64,000 nucleotides of DNA from Zafaria cholistanensis (GTDB taxonomy: Bacteria; Actinomycetota; Actinomycetes; Actinomycetales; Micrococcaceae), in assembly GCF_008580665.1 (NCBI RefSeq), contig NZ_BKDJ01000006.1:49212-113211 (forward strand), read 5' to 3'. The notes below the pieces were generated by a model, which worked only from the letters and a program-made list of their open reading frames with translations, was not told where the DNA came from and did no database searches. Below are positions 55,416-63,852 of this stretch, piece after piece. How positions within the stretch are numbered: position 1 is the stretch's first letter; each line of letters begins with the position of its first letter. The translations under genes and the position numbers were made by a program.

Positions 55416-55466
55416 TCCACCTGCGCCTTCCCCGGCAGGGACGGGCACGAAACATTGAGGCCTGCC

Positions 55467-55504
55467 GCACTGTGGCCCTCCCCGACCGGGGAGGGCCACA
55501 GTGC
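55467..55504 (+). terminator. Strong hairpin after parA
   Basis: 17-bp perfect arms GCACTGTGGCCCTCCCC and its complement around GACC. It lies 52 bp after the parA stop. No long T-run follows. Confidence 0.75.
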
Positions 55505-55606
55505 ATTTGGGGCTGGAACTGGGGCTGGGGGAGGGGAACCAACGACCTTGTAGTGCCACCTTGGAGTCCGCGACCAGATCCTTACAGGGCGGGGCAGCCA
55601 CGAATC

Positions 55607-55620
55607 GTTTCACGTGAAAC
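55607..55620. promoter_or_regulatory. parS: parS site 2 (parA-parB gap)
   Basis: GTTTCACGTGAAAC, exact, with matching C/G flanks. The gap 55416-55856 also holds an inverted repeat GTCTCCT/AGGAGAC (55762-55784) just before parB. Confidence 0.95.
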
Positions 55621-55761
55621 GAAGCCCGCAGCCTCCGTGAAGGGACGGGCCGCCCGGCACCAGCGCATCCCTGCCAGGTCCGCTGGAATCCATCACCACA
55701 ACGACTGACCTGGGACCGGCCGGGAGGCGCTCCGGCTGGGCAGAGGAGCCAGCACAACCCT

Positions 55762-55784
55762 GTCTCCTGCCAGCACTAGGAGAC
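55762..55784. promoter_or_regulatory. Inverted repeat upstream of parB, possible operator
   Basis: Seven-base arms GTCTCCT and AGGAGAC with nine bases between, 73 bp before parB and close to a TAGACT -10-like string. Possible repressor site in the parB promoter. Confidence 0.3.
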
Positions 55785-55856
55785 TTTTCCAAGTAGACTC
55801 AAACCCGAACATCCGGCCCACTTAAAGTGGGAATGCATGCGCCGAGAGGAAATTAG

Positions 55857-57305
55857 ATGGCGGAGAAACGCCGCGGGTTGGGACGGGGACTGGGCGCGCT
55901 GATCTCCAGCAGCCCCGCACAGCAGGCCGGCAGCCAGGGCGCGGAGCAGGCGGCCGACCAGGAATCCACCCCCCGCAAGCGTCCCGCCGGGGCCTCCGGA
56001 AAATTGGGCACGGTGGCCGAAACACTGGTCCAGACCTCGGGTGGAACACGCGCTGCCGGACGGGAACTGCCGAACCTCCCGTCGCCGCAGGCAAGCGGAG
56101 CGAACGCGCAACCGGGCCCACGTCCAGTGCGCAAGGCACGCCCCGTAGACATGTTTTTCACCCCGGGCAAGACCGAGGAGGAAGCCGCCCTCGAGGCCGC
56201 GGATGAAACCTTCCCCGTTGAGGGGCCCGCGGACGGTTCCGTCGATTCCAGCGGAGAGTCCCGCCATCTGGACGCTGGCCGGACTGCCGGCAAGCGGGCA
56301 AAGATGCCTGATGTCATGCGGATGGACCGGAACCTTCTGCCGCGGGATGCGCAGCCCCAGTCCGAAGCAGGGGAGGCGGCCCTCCCGGAAACGGAACCCC
56401 TGAATGCGGGGGACGGACAGGCAGCCGCTGCGGCTGGGCCTGCCGAGGCGCAGGATGACGAGGTTTCACGTGAAACTCTGGTTGAGGTCCCCGGGGCGTT
56501 CTTTGCCGAACTGCCGGTGGGTGCAATTCACCCCAACCGAAAGCAGCCGCGCCATGTCTTCGATGAAGACCACATGGCTGAACTGGTCCACTCCATCAAG
56601 GAAGTCGGCCTCCTGCAGCCGATCGTCGTGCGCCCGTCCTCTGAGGGCGGGGAACAAACCTATGAACTGGTCATGGGTGAGCGGCGCTGGCGTGCGACCC
56701 AGGCGGCGGGGCTGGACACCATCCCGGCCATCATCCGCGATACGCAGGACGTGGACCTTCTCCGCGACGCGCTGCTGGAGAACCTCCACCGGTCCCAGCT
56801 GAACCCCCTCGAAGAGGCGGCGGCGTACCAGCAGCTGCTGGAGGAGTTTGGCTGCACTCAGGAGGAGTTGTCCGCGCGCATTGGACGTTCGCGGCCGCAG
56901 ATTTCCAACACCATCCGCCTCATGAAGCTGCCTGCCCTGGTCCAGCGGCGGGTGGCGGCGGGCGTGCTCTCCGCGGGCCATGCGCGCGCCCTGCTGGGGT
57001 TGGCGGAACCGGGGGAGATGGAAAAGCTGGCCCAGCGGATCGTGAACGAGGGCCTCTCGGTCCGGGCGACCGAGGAGGTGGTCGCGCTGAGTGACGGCGT
57101 CCGCCGCCCCGCGCGCGAGCAAAAGCCGAAGGCCTCCGCCCGCCACGAGCGCCTGGACTTCCTGGCTAGCTCGCTCTCCGACCACCTCGATACCAACGTG
57201 AAGATCACCTTGGGAGCCAAGAAGGGGCGGGTGAGCATCGAGTTCGCCAGCGTGGACGACCTCAACCGCATCATGGCGGTCATCTCACCCAACACCAAGG
57301 CCTAG
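55857..57305 (+). CDS. parB: Chromosome partitioning CTPase ParB
   Basis: 482 residues from ATG 55857 (GAGAGGA upstream). Basic start [20 protein letters not shown], which contacts ParA. An unusually long low-complexity region runs to about residue 218, with VSRET near 202 (parS-encoded). The CTP-binding domain has [20 protein letters not shown] and [20 protein letters not shown]. The HTH is [20 protein letters not shown] with [14 protein letters not shown]. The C-terminal dimer domain ends [17 protein letters not shown]. It spreads from parS sites. Confidence 0.95.
   Translation: MAEKRRGLGRGLGALISSSPAQQAGSQGAEQAADQESTPRKRPAGASGKLGTVAETLVQTSGGTRAAGRELPNLPSPQASGANAQPGPRPVRKARPVDMFFTPGKTEEEAALEAADETFPVEGPADGSVDSSGESRHLDAGRTAGKRAKMPDVMRMDRNLLPRDAQPQSEAGEAALPETEPLNAGDGQAAAAAGPAEAQDDEVSRETLVEVPGAFFAELPVGAIHPNRKQPRHVFDEDHMAELVHSIKEVGLLQPIVVRPSSEGGEQTYELVMGERRWRATQAAGLDTIPAIIRDTQDVDLLRDALLENLHRSQLNPLEEAAAYQQLLEEFGCTQEELSARIGRSRPQISNTIRLMKLPALVQRRVAAGVLSAGHARALLGLAEPGEMEKLAQRIVNEGLSVRATEEVVALSDGVRRPAREQKPKASARHERLDFLASSLSDHLDTNVKITLGAKKGRVSIEFASVDDLNRIMAVISPNTKA
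56463..56476. promoter_or_regulatory. parS: parS site 3 (inside parB)
   Basis: GTTTCACGTGAAAC, exact, inside parB and again encoding Val-Ser-Arg-Glu-Thr, the same reading frame use as in parA. Confidence 0.95.
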
Positions 57306-57324
57306 CGGTTTCAGTTCCATCGAA

Positions 57325-57360
57325 GGGCCGGGGACGTTTCACGTGAAACGTCCCCGGCCC
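57325..57360. terminator. 36-bp perfect palindrome containing parS site 4
   Basis: GGGCCGGGGACGTTTCAC is followed by its exact reverse complement; the parS 14-mer is the centre (57336-57349). It starts 20 bp after the parB stop, and in RNA would form a very stable hairpin, so it may also end parB transcription. Confidence 0.85.
57336..57349. promoter_or_regulatory. parS: parS site 4 (after parB)
   Basis: GTTTCACGTGAAAC, exact, at the centre of the 36-bp palindrome. Confidence 0.95.
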
Positions 57361-57513
57361 TCGTGGTGTCCGGCGGCCAAGCCCGAGCCCAAGCCCAAGT
57401 CCATGAGCGGGGCGGGGGACCCCCGCCCGTTGCCCCCCCTGGTGGGGGCCCGCCACCATTGATCCTGCCATTACCAGGCACGTCCTCCGCCAAGGCTGAC
57501 TGCCGCTGTTTCT

Positions 57514-57527
57514 GTTTCACGTGAAAC
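57514..57527. promoter_or_regulatory. parS: parS site 5
   Basis: GTTTCACGTGAAAC, exact, extended by T/A to 16 bp. CCGCTGTTTC (57503-57512) and GAAACAGCGG form a wider hairpin around it. It lies between the convergent parB and permease genes. Confidence 0.95.
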
Positions 57528-57636
57528 AGCGGTGCTTTGAAGCCGTGCACCCTGGTGGGGCAACGGGCGGTGGCCACGCCGGCACCCTTCCGGGCAGGGT
57601 CTATACCCCGGTGCGCCGGGACGTGGAACGGCCTCC

Positions 57637-59409
57637 TCAGCGGGGGGCCGTTGGGGCGGGGCAGTTCGTGCCGCGGGCTCCCAGCGGCAGGGTCATCCGT
57701 GATCCCTGCAGGGATGCAGCCGCCACGGCAATGACCGAGATGAGGACCAGTGCTGCGGCCGGGGCCGCCGTCGCCCACGGGCTGCGCTCCACGTAGTCAA
57801 TGCCCTCCGCCAGGAGCCTTCCCCATTCGGGGGCGGGGGGCTGCGCGCCGAGGCCCAGGAAGCCGAGCGACGCCAGCGCCAACGCCACCCCGGGCAGGCG
57901 CAGCATGCCGTGCCGGACCAGCGCCGGCGCCACGACGGGAACAACGTGACGGACCATTACCTCAAAGGGGCGCACGCCGGCCAGGGGCAGCCATTTTACG
58001 TGCGACATCGCCCTCGCTTCCTGCACCAGGGCCGCGGCATGGGAGGCCAGCGGTGGCCAGCTGACCCAGAGTACCGCCGCGGCGGCGCCGCCGATACTCG
58101 GACCGGACAGTGCCGCGATGACCACCCCGGCGATGACCGGAGGGGTGGCGTTGGCAACCTCGATGGGCCCGCGTACCGCGTGCGGGGCGATCGCGAGGAC
58201 CAGGCCGAGGAGGATCGCGGCCGCCACGATTGCCACTGCCGGAACCAGCGTTCCGAGCGCTCCATGGGCCACGCGGGCCAGCAGGTCGCGCCCGCTCGCG
58301 TCCGCGCCAAACGGAAGCTCCCAGGAGGGGGCTTCCAAACGGGCGTGGGCGATCCCGAACGGATCCCGCGGCAGGCCGATGACCAGCAGCAGTACCAGCA
58401 ACACGCACCCGATTCCAAACGTCCACTGCGCCCACCGGTCCCCGTGCGTCCGTTCCGGCGGCGCAGATACCGCGCCCGCCGGCAGTGCGCCGCCCAACAG
58501 CCACAGCCGCACCCCTCCGGCAATCACGCCGATGGCGATGGCGACGGCCGCCATGGCCAGCACGCCGGCCTGCAGTGCCGGCAGGTCCTGGGCGTTGGCG
58601 GCTCCGAGCAGGTAGCGGCCAAGCCCCGGGATCGCGAAGACCTGCTCGACGGCCACCGCGCCCCCCAGCAGCCCGATCGCGATCAGCCCCAGCTGATCCA
58701 GCACCGACGCCGCCGCCCGGCGCAGCACCGCGGGCAGGAGCGTCCGCCCGGGGACCCCAGCAAGCCGCCACACCTGCACCCAGGTCTCGCGGGAGGAGCC
58801 GGCGAGTGCGTCCCCGAGCAGGCGGCCGAAGAGGCCTCCGGCCGGGATGCCCAGGGCCAGGGCCGGCAGGATCGCCGCGTCCAGGCCGGTCCAGCCGTAG
58901 GGGGGCAGCCAGCGCAGGTGCACGGCAACAACCACCAGGAACCCGCTGGCCAGCAGGAACTCGGGCAGGGCGGTCAGGGCCACCCCCACCGGACCGGAAC
59001 CCCGTACCGGCTGGTCGCGGGCGATTGACGCGAGCACGGGCGCAACCAGTGCGCCGGCAACCAGGAGGGTGACGGCCAGGGCCAGCAGCGCCAGTGTCGC
59101 GGAGACCCCGATGGCCTGCGCGAGGCCGGGGCCAATTGGCCCGCCGGAGACCCAGGAGGAGCCCAGATCTCCCCGAAGGACCCCGGCCCACCAGCGTGCA
59201 CTGGTCGCCAGCGGACCGCCGTCGAGCCCGAGCTCGGCGCGGATCGAGGCCAGGGCCGCGGGCGTGGGCTCGAGCTCCGCATAGCGGGCCCGCAGCACCG
59301 ACAGCGCCGGGTCCCGCTGCGAAAGCCATGGCAGCGCCCCGACGACGGCCAGCAGCGCCAGGCCCGCGACGGCCCGGGAGACGAGCCCGGTGCCGCTAGC
59401 GTTGCGCAT
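57637..59409 (-). CDS. ABC transporter permease, two subunits fused (DppB-DppC/NikB-NikC type)
   Basis: 590 residues from ATG 59409, overlapping the binding-protein gene by 14 bp. The N-half (1-300) has the DppB/NikB elements ALSVLRARYAELEPTPAALA, GDLGSSWVSGGPIG, a permease EAA-like loop QVWRLAGVPGRTLLPAVLRR and VEQVFAIPGLGRYLL. The C-half (about 330-575) has the DppC/NikC elements FGADASGRDLLARVAHGALG, ARAMSHVKWLPLAGVRPFEV with RHVVPVVAPAL, and SLGFLGLGAQPPAPEWGRLL. The two usual separate subunits are in one chain. It should form the channel for the lipoprotein and two ATPases encoded upstream. Confidence 0.9.
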   Translation of the reverse strand: MRNASGTGLVSRAVAGLALLAVVGALPWLSQRDPALSVLRARYAELEPTPAALASIRAELGLDGGPLATSARWWAGVLRGDLGSSWVSGGPIGPGLAQAIGVSATLALLALAVTLLVAGALVAPVLASIARDQPVRGSGPVGVALTALPEFLLASGFLVVVAVHLRWLPPYGWTGLDAAILPALALGIPAGGLFGRLLGDALAGSSRETWVQVWRLAGVPGRTLLPAVLRRAAASVLDQLGLIAIGLLGGAVAVEQVFAIPGLGRYLLGAANAQDLPALQAGVLAMAAVAIAIGVIAGGVRLWLLGGALPAGAVSAPPERTHGDRWAQWTFGIGCVLLVLLLVIGLPRDPFGIAHARLEAPSWELPFGADASGRDLLARVAHGALGTLVPAVAIVAAAILLGLVLAIAPHAVRGPIEVANATPPVIAGVVIAALSGPSIGGAAAAVLWVSWPPLASHAAALVQEARAMSHVKWLPLAGVRPFEVMVRHVVPVVAPALVRHGMLRLPGVALALASLGFLGLGAQPPAPEWGRLLAEGIDYVERSPWATAAPAAALVLISVIAVAAASLQGSRMTLPLGARGTNCPAPTAPR

Positions 59410-60919
59410 CGACCCGGGTCTTCCCGGTCACCAGGAGCCGTTCGCGCGGGTCCCGCGCGGCATCGGTTACGTTCAACGCTTCGCCCTGGATGACGCGTTC
59501 GTGCAGCAGCGGGATGGCTGCGTCGGTGGTCAGGATCTTCGCCTCGGCCGCCATGATCGCTTCGCGGCGCTGATCCCCGGCGTCCGTCCGGGAGGCCGCG
59601 GCGACCGCCTCGTCCACCGTGTCCTGGCAGAGCTGGGAGATGTTGAAGCCGCCCTCGCAGGTGAAGTCGGCGGCGAAATAGGCCACCGGGTCTCCGGAGT
59701 CCAGCACCGTGGCACGGGAGAGGATGAACGCATCGAAGGCGCCTTCGAGGGCGTCGGTCTCGATGAACTGGTACTCGCGCACGTCCTGCTCGACGACGAA
59801 CCCGGCCTCCTCCAGTTGCTGTTCGACCAGCACGGCGACCTCCGGCAACTCGGCCCGGTCGGTGAACGTGCCCAGGGAAATCCGGACGCCGTCGACCCGG
59901 GCCGGCTCCGCGCGGCCGGCCAGGATCTCCCGGTACCCGGCGCCGTCGCGCATCCCGGCAGTCCACGGCAGGGCCGGGCCCAAGAGGCCGGCGGCTTCGT
60001 CGGCGCGGCCCTCGTAGGCGGAGGCGATGATCGCCGCCCGGTCAATGGCCTCCCGTGCCGCGGCCCGCACGGCCGGGTCGGCGAACGGCCCGGACTCAGT
60101 ATTCAGGTAAAGCGTGTTGGTGCGCGGCATGGGAACCTCGTTGATCAGGTTCCCGTCAATGGAGGCAGCCTGCCCGGCGGGGACGGCCTCGACGATGTCC
60201 GCGGTACCGGTGCGCAGCGCCGCTGCACGGGCGGTGCCGTCCGGGACGAAGTCCACGTCGATCCCGGTCGCGGCAGCCGGTTCACCCCAGTAGCCGTCAT
60301 AGCGTTCCAGCGTGGCGCTTGAGGTGCCGTCCACGGCGGTGAGTTTGAACGGTCCGGTGCCCGTGCCGACCGGGTTCACCGTGCCCGAGGCGTACGCGGC
60401 CTCGGAGAGGATGGACAGCTGCGGGCTGGAGAGGCGGTTGGGCAGCAGCGGGTCGGGGGCGGCCGTCGTCAGGACCACGTCGCCGCCGTCGACCTCGACC
60501 CGCAGGTCCACGCCGTCGAGGATGCGCGGCACGGGGCTGGCCCCGGTCGCTGCGCGCAGCGAGTTGGCGGCGGCCTCGGCGGTCAGCCTGCTGCCGTCGT
60601 GGAAGGTTACTCCTTCGCGGATCGAGAAGCGCCAGGTCAGTTTGCTGGTCTGTTCCCAGTCGGTGGCCAGCGCCGGCAGCGGGTCGCCGGCGTCGTCGAG
60701 GACCACCAGGGTCTCGGCGGTGCTCCAGCGGGAGAGCTTAAAGGCGTCATCGCTCAGCGGGCTCAGTCCCGACCGCGGCGGCTGGAGCATGGCGAGCGAG
60801 ACGCGCCCGCTGCCGGCGGTTCCGGCATCTGCCCCGGGGGAGGCGAAGCACCCGGACAGGGCCAGGGTGAGCGTGAGAGTTCCGGCGACGAGTGCGCCGG
60901 AACGAATGCGGTGGTTCAT
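59396..60919 (-). CDS. ABC transporter substrate-binding lipoprotein (SBP_bac_5 family)
   Basis: 507 residues from ATG 60919, overlapping the MFS stop. Lipobox LALSGC with Cys24. Then the family-5 fold: VLDDAGDPLPALATDWEQ, WRFSIREGVTFHDGSRLTAE, GTGPFKLTAVDGTSSATLER, LRTGTADIVEAVPAGQAA, PFADPAVRAAAREAIDRAAI, and the tail RREAIMAAEAKILTTDAAIP. The family binds oligopeptides, nickel-histidine or opine-metal complexes. The operon layout favours the metal type. Ligand unproven. Confidence 0.9.
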   Translation of the reverse strand: MNHRIRSGALVAGTLTLTLALSGCFASPGADAGTAGSGRVSLAMLQPPRSGLSPLSDDAFKLSRWSTAETLVVLDDAGDPLPALATDWEQTSKLTWRFSIREGVTFHDGSRLTAEAAANSLRAATGASPVPRILDGVDLRVEVDGGDVVLTTAAPDPLLPNRLSSPQLSILSEAAYASGTVNPVGTGTGPFKLTAVDGTSSATLERYDGYWGEPAAATGIDVDFVPDGTARAAALRTGTADIVEAVPAGQAASIDGNLINEVPMPRTNTLYLNTESGPFADPAVRAAAREAIDRAAIIASAYEGRADEAAGLLGPALPWTAGMRDGAGYREILAGRAEPARVDGVRISLGTFTDRAELPEVAVLVEQQLEEAGFVVEQDVREYQFIETDALEGAFDAFILSRATVLDSGDPVAYFAADFTCEGGFNISQLCQDTVDEAVAAASRTDAGDQRREAIMAAEAKILTTDAAIPLLHERVIQGEALNVTDAARDPRERLLVTGKTRVDAQR

Positions 60920-62241
60920 GGGATCAGTTCCTTTTCCAGGCCGGTGCCGGCGGCAGTCGGCGTACATTTCGAGTGGTGACGGAGTTCGTGGGCCGGGCGC
61001 AGCGCGTACCAGGCCAGTGGCAGCAGGACCGCCGGCAGCGCCCCGACGAGCGGCCAGGCCGCCAGCGTGGAGAAGTTCCCGGCGACGGTGCCGGTCGCAA
61101 GGCTCGCCAGCAGCGCCGACAGGCCGCCCATGCTCGGCAGGAGCGCCAGGCGGGTGGCCCGCCGGCGTCCGGATCGGCCGGCAATCAGTGATTGCGCGGC
61201 GGGGATGGACAGCATCATCGCGACCCCGGCGAGTGCGGCGACCGTGCAGAACAGCCCGACCAACGCGCCGGGGCCCAGGAGCAGTTGGCCGGCGAAGGCC
61301 GTCAGGCACGCCGCCGAGGCCGTGTAGAGCCCCAGCATCACGGCGGTGCAGCGGCCCAGCCGTTCGGCCAGGCGGGAGATCGGCCATTGCAGCGCCAGGG
61401 TGGCGGCGGACAGGGTGGCGGCCACCGCGCCCATGTGCGCGGCGGGCAGGCCGTGCTCGGCCAGGGCCAGCGGAACCGTGGAGAACAGTTGGGTGTAGAC
61501 CGCGAGCAGTGCCGAGCAGGCGATTGCCAGCGGCACCACGCGCACCGGTTCTGCCGGCAGGATCGGGCGCTCCGGCGTCGGGCCGGCCGGGGAAGTGCCC
61601 GCGTCCGCCCCGAAGGACGGGGCCGGCGCGGGCGGCCGGATCCCCTCCGCGGCTTGGCCGTGGCGCGGCACGAGCCGGCGCACATACAGGGCCGCGGCGA
61701 GAAAGAGCGCCGCCGAGATCAGCGAGACGGCTCCGGCATGCTCGGGCATGAACCGGGCGGCCGCCAGCGAGGCGGCGAGGCCGCCGGTCTCCCCGGCCAG
61801 GGCGAGGGCGGCGAAGGGGGACGGACCGCGGCCGGGCAGGGTGGCGCCGTCGCACCCGCCACGGCGTTGCGCATCGACGGCACCCACCAGGGCGTCCACG
61901 GCGGGGGAGAAGAGCGCGCCGGCCAGCCCGACGAGGACGACGCCCGCAACGAAGGCCGGCGCACTTGGCGACCACGCGATGACCGCGAAGGCCGCGGCGC
62001 GCAGCAGGCAGCCGGCGGTCAGCAGGGCGCGCGGGCCCCACCGGTCCGCCAGGGCACCGCCAACGACGAACATGCCCTGCTGTGCAGCCACTCGGGCCCC
62101 GACTATTGCACCGATGGCCGCGGCGTCGAGCCCGTACCGGGACTGCCCGATGGCCGCGAAGAACGGCACCACCGAGGAGAACCCGAGCATGAAGACCAGC
62201 TGGAGCCCCAGCAGGGCGCGCAGGGGCGTTGCGCCCCTCAC
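60916..62241 (-). CDS. MFS transporter, possible metallophore exporter (CntE-like position)
   Basis: 441 residues; GTG 62241 overlaps the ATPase stop (GTGA) and its own stop overlaps the binding-protein gene. Twelve helices: PLRALLGLQLVFMLGFSSVV, GGALADRWGPRALLTAGCLL, and in the second half ISRLAERLGRCTAVMLGLYT. A Pro/Ala-rich loop lies near 200-225. An exporter inside an ABC importer operon is typical for opine-metallophore systems (export of the free ligand, import of the loaded one). The link is inference from context; no biosynthesis genes are visible in the window. Confidence 0.82.
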   Translation of the reverse strand: MRGATPLRALLGLQLVFMLGFSSVVPFFAAIGQSRYGLDAAAIGAIVGARVAAQQGMFVVGGALADRWGPRALLTAGCLLRAAAFAVIAWSPSAPAFVAGVVLVGLAGALFSPAVDALVGAVDAQRRGGCDGATLPGRGPSPFAALALAGETGGLAASLAAARFMPEHAGAVSLISAALFLAAALYVRRLVPRHGQAAEGIRPPAPAPSFGADAGTSPAGPTPERPILPAEPVRVVPLAIACSALLAVYTQLFSTVPLALAEHGLPAAHMGAVAATLSAATLALQWPISRLAERLGRCTAVMLGLYTASAACLTAFAGQLLLGPGALVGLFCTVAALAGVAMMLSIPAAQSLIAGRSGRRRATRLALLPSMGGLSALLASLATGTVAGNFSTLAAWPLVGALPAVLLPLAWYALRPAHELRHHSKCTPTAAGTGLEKELIP

Positions 62242-62924
62242 CGGCTCTGCTCCACTTTTCCCTCCCGCAGGGTGAGGATGCGGTCGCAGCGTTCAGCCAG
62301 GGCGTCGTCATGGGTGATCAGCAGCAGGGCGCCGCCTGTCCGGGCGGGCAAGGCCAGCAGGGCGTCGGCAAGGCCAGCGGCGGTGCGGGCATCCAGGGCG
62401 CTGGTGGGCTCGTCGGCGATGACCACGTCCGGGGCCACGGCGACGGCGCGGGCGATCGCCGCACGCTGCGCCTGCCCGCCGGAGAGCTGGCGCGGGGTGC
62501 GCTCCAACAGCCCCGGATCGATGTGGGCGATGCGGGCTGCCTCCGCGAGGTGCACGCGGCGGTCCCCGCCGACACCCAGCCGCCGCAGCGCCCGTTCAAT
62601 GGAGAGGCGCACGGGGACCCCCGGCGGCAGCGAGGCGCCCGCATCCTGCGGGATGCCCTGGACCCGGTGGCGCAGGTGAGCGCGGGGGCCGCGGTCGAAA
62701 CCGCAGAAGCGCTCGCCGCGCACCATGACGTATCCGCTTCCCGGGCGCCGCAGGCCAAGGAGGACCTCCGCGAGCGTCGACTTGCCGGCGCCGGAACGGC
62801 CGACCACCGCCATCGATTCACCAGCATGCAGCGTGAGGTCGGTGGGGTGCAGGGCGGTCACGGGCTGCCGCCGCGTGCCGTACGCGACGCCGATGCCGCA
62901 GGCCTGCAGGACCGGATCGCTCAC
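62238..62924 (-). CDS. ABC transporter ATPase 2 (NikE/DppF type)
   Basis: 228 residues, GTG 62924 overlapping the previous ATPase stop. Walker A GRSGAGKST, Q-loop PQDAGASLPPG, signature LSGGQAQRAAIARAVA, Walker B VVIADEPTSALD, and H-loop LLLITHDDAL. Second of two ATPases that power the permease. It lacks the C-terminal oligopeptide-binding extension of DppF, as in nickel and metallophore systems. Confidence 0.92.
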   Translation of the reverse strand: MSDPVLQACGIGVAYGTRRQPVTALHPTDLTLHAGESMAVVGRSGAGKSTLAEVLLGLRRPGSGYVMVRGERFCGFDRGPRAHLRHRVQGIPQDAGASLPPGVPVRLSIERALRRLGVGGDRRVHLAEAARIAHIDPGLLERTPRQLSGGQAQRAAIARAVAVAPDVVIADEPTSALDARTAAGLADALLALPARTGGALLLITHDDALAERCDRILTLREGKVEQSR

Positions 62925-63580
62925 GCGGCAACCTCCAAGGAATCGTTGAAAGACACGCGTCCGGCCCCGACCTGAATGAGCTCCGCGCCAAGCCTCAACC
63001 CCACCAGGGGATCGTGCGTGGCGATGACCAGGGCGCTGCGGGTAGTTTCGGAGAGAGTGCGGAACATACGCAGGGTCTCGTCGCGGGAGGCGTTGTCCAG
63101 GGCGCTGGTGGGCTCGTCGGCGATGACCAGCGCGGGGGACCCGAGGAACGCCAGCGAAATGGCCACACGCTGCAGCTGGCCCCCGGACAACTCGGCGGGT
63201 CGCCGCGATGCGAGTGCCCCGGCGTCGAGCCCGACGGCGGCCAGCACCTCGCCCACGCGTACCGTGCCCGCTCCCGTCACCATGCGCAACTGGCGGCCGA
63301 CCGGGAGCAGCGGGTGCAGCGCCTCGGCGCCGCGCTGGGGAACGAATCCGATACGCAGGCCAGGCGCCGCGGTCCGGGTACCGCTCAGGGTGACCCCGCC
63401 CGGCAACCGGCCTGTCAGTGCGGAAAGCAGCAGGGACTTGCCCGCACCCGAGGGGCCCATCACCACGGTACGGGAACCCGGGCGGACGGCCAGGGCGGGG
63501 ACTGCCAGCAAGGGCTCTCCGGTACGGCGGGTGCTGACTGTAACCCCGTCGAGGGACACGAGGAGGGACGAGGGGGCCAT
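62921..63580 (-). CDS. ABC transporter ATPase 1 (NikD/DppD type)
   Basis: 219 residues from ATG 63580 (AAGGACC upstream). The frame is open further upstream to 63706, but that stretch contains the metal-box operator and has no ribosome site. Walker A GPSGAGKSL, PQRGAEALHPLLPVG Q-loop, LSGGQLQRVAISLAFL signature, LVIADEPTSALDN Walker B and VIATHDPLVG H-loop. First gene of the five-gene overlapping operon. Confidence 0.92.
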   Translation of the reverse strand: MAPSSLLVSLDGVTVSTRRTGEPLLAVPALAVRPGSRTVVMGPSGAGKSLLLSALTGRLPGGVTLSGTRTAAPGLRIGFVPQRGAEALHPLLPVGRQLRMVTGAGTVRVGEVLAAVGLDAGALASRRPAELSGGQLQRVAISLAFLGSPALVIADEPTSALDNASRDETLRMFRTLSETTRSALVIATHDPLVGLRLGAELIQVGAGRVSFNDSLEVAA

Positions 63581-63642
63581 GGGGGTCCTTGGTGACAGCG
63601 CGAATGGATGGTGCCGACCGGCGAAAGCGGGAAGGCTTTTAC

Positions 63643-63657
63643 TAATGATTCTCATTA
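63643..63657. promoter_or_regulatory. Fur/Zur-like operator upstream of the ABC operon
   Basis: TAATGATTCTCATTA: six-base arms TAATGA and TCATTA with a three-base centre, in an AT-rich island 63 bp before the first ATPase gene. The pattern resembles metalloregulator boxes (Fur-family TAATGATNNTCATTA-like). Confidence 0.55.
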
Positions 63658-63838
63658 AAGCAGATTGTGACACACAAGGGGGCCGGTACCGGCCCCGGCA
63701 GTTCACGGACCTGCTTGTGCTCCGGTGGCGCAGGCCTGCCGCTCCACGGCATCCCCGCCGGAGTGGGAAGACGCCTGGACCGGGGGAGCGGGGTGCGGAA
63801 GAGAGGGTGGGCTGGGCTCAACGGCCCAGGATGGGTTC

Positions 63839-63852
63839 GTTTCACGTGAAAC
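63839..63852. promoter_or_regulatory. parS: parS site 6
   Basis: GTTTCACGTGAAAC, exact. About 6.3 kb beyond site 5 and outside the par operon, near the window end. Confidence 0.95.
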
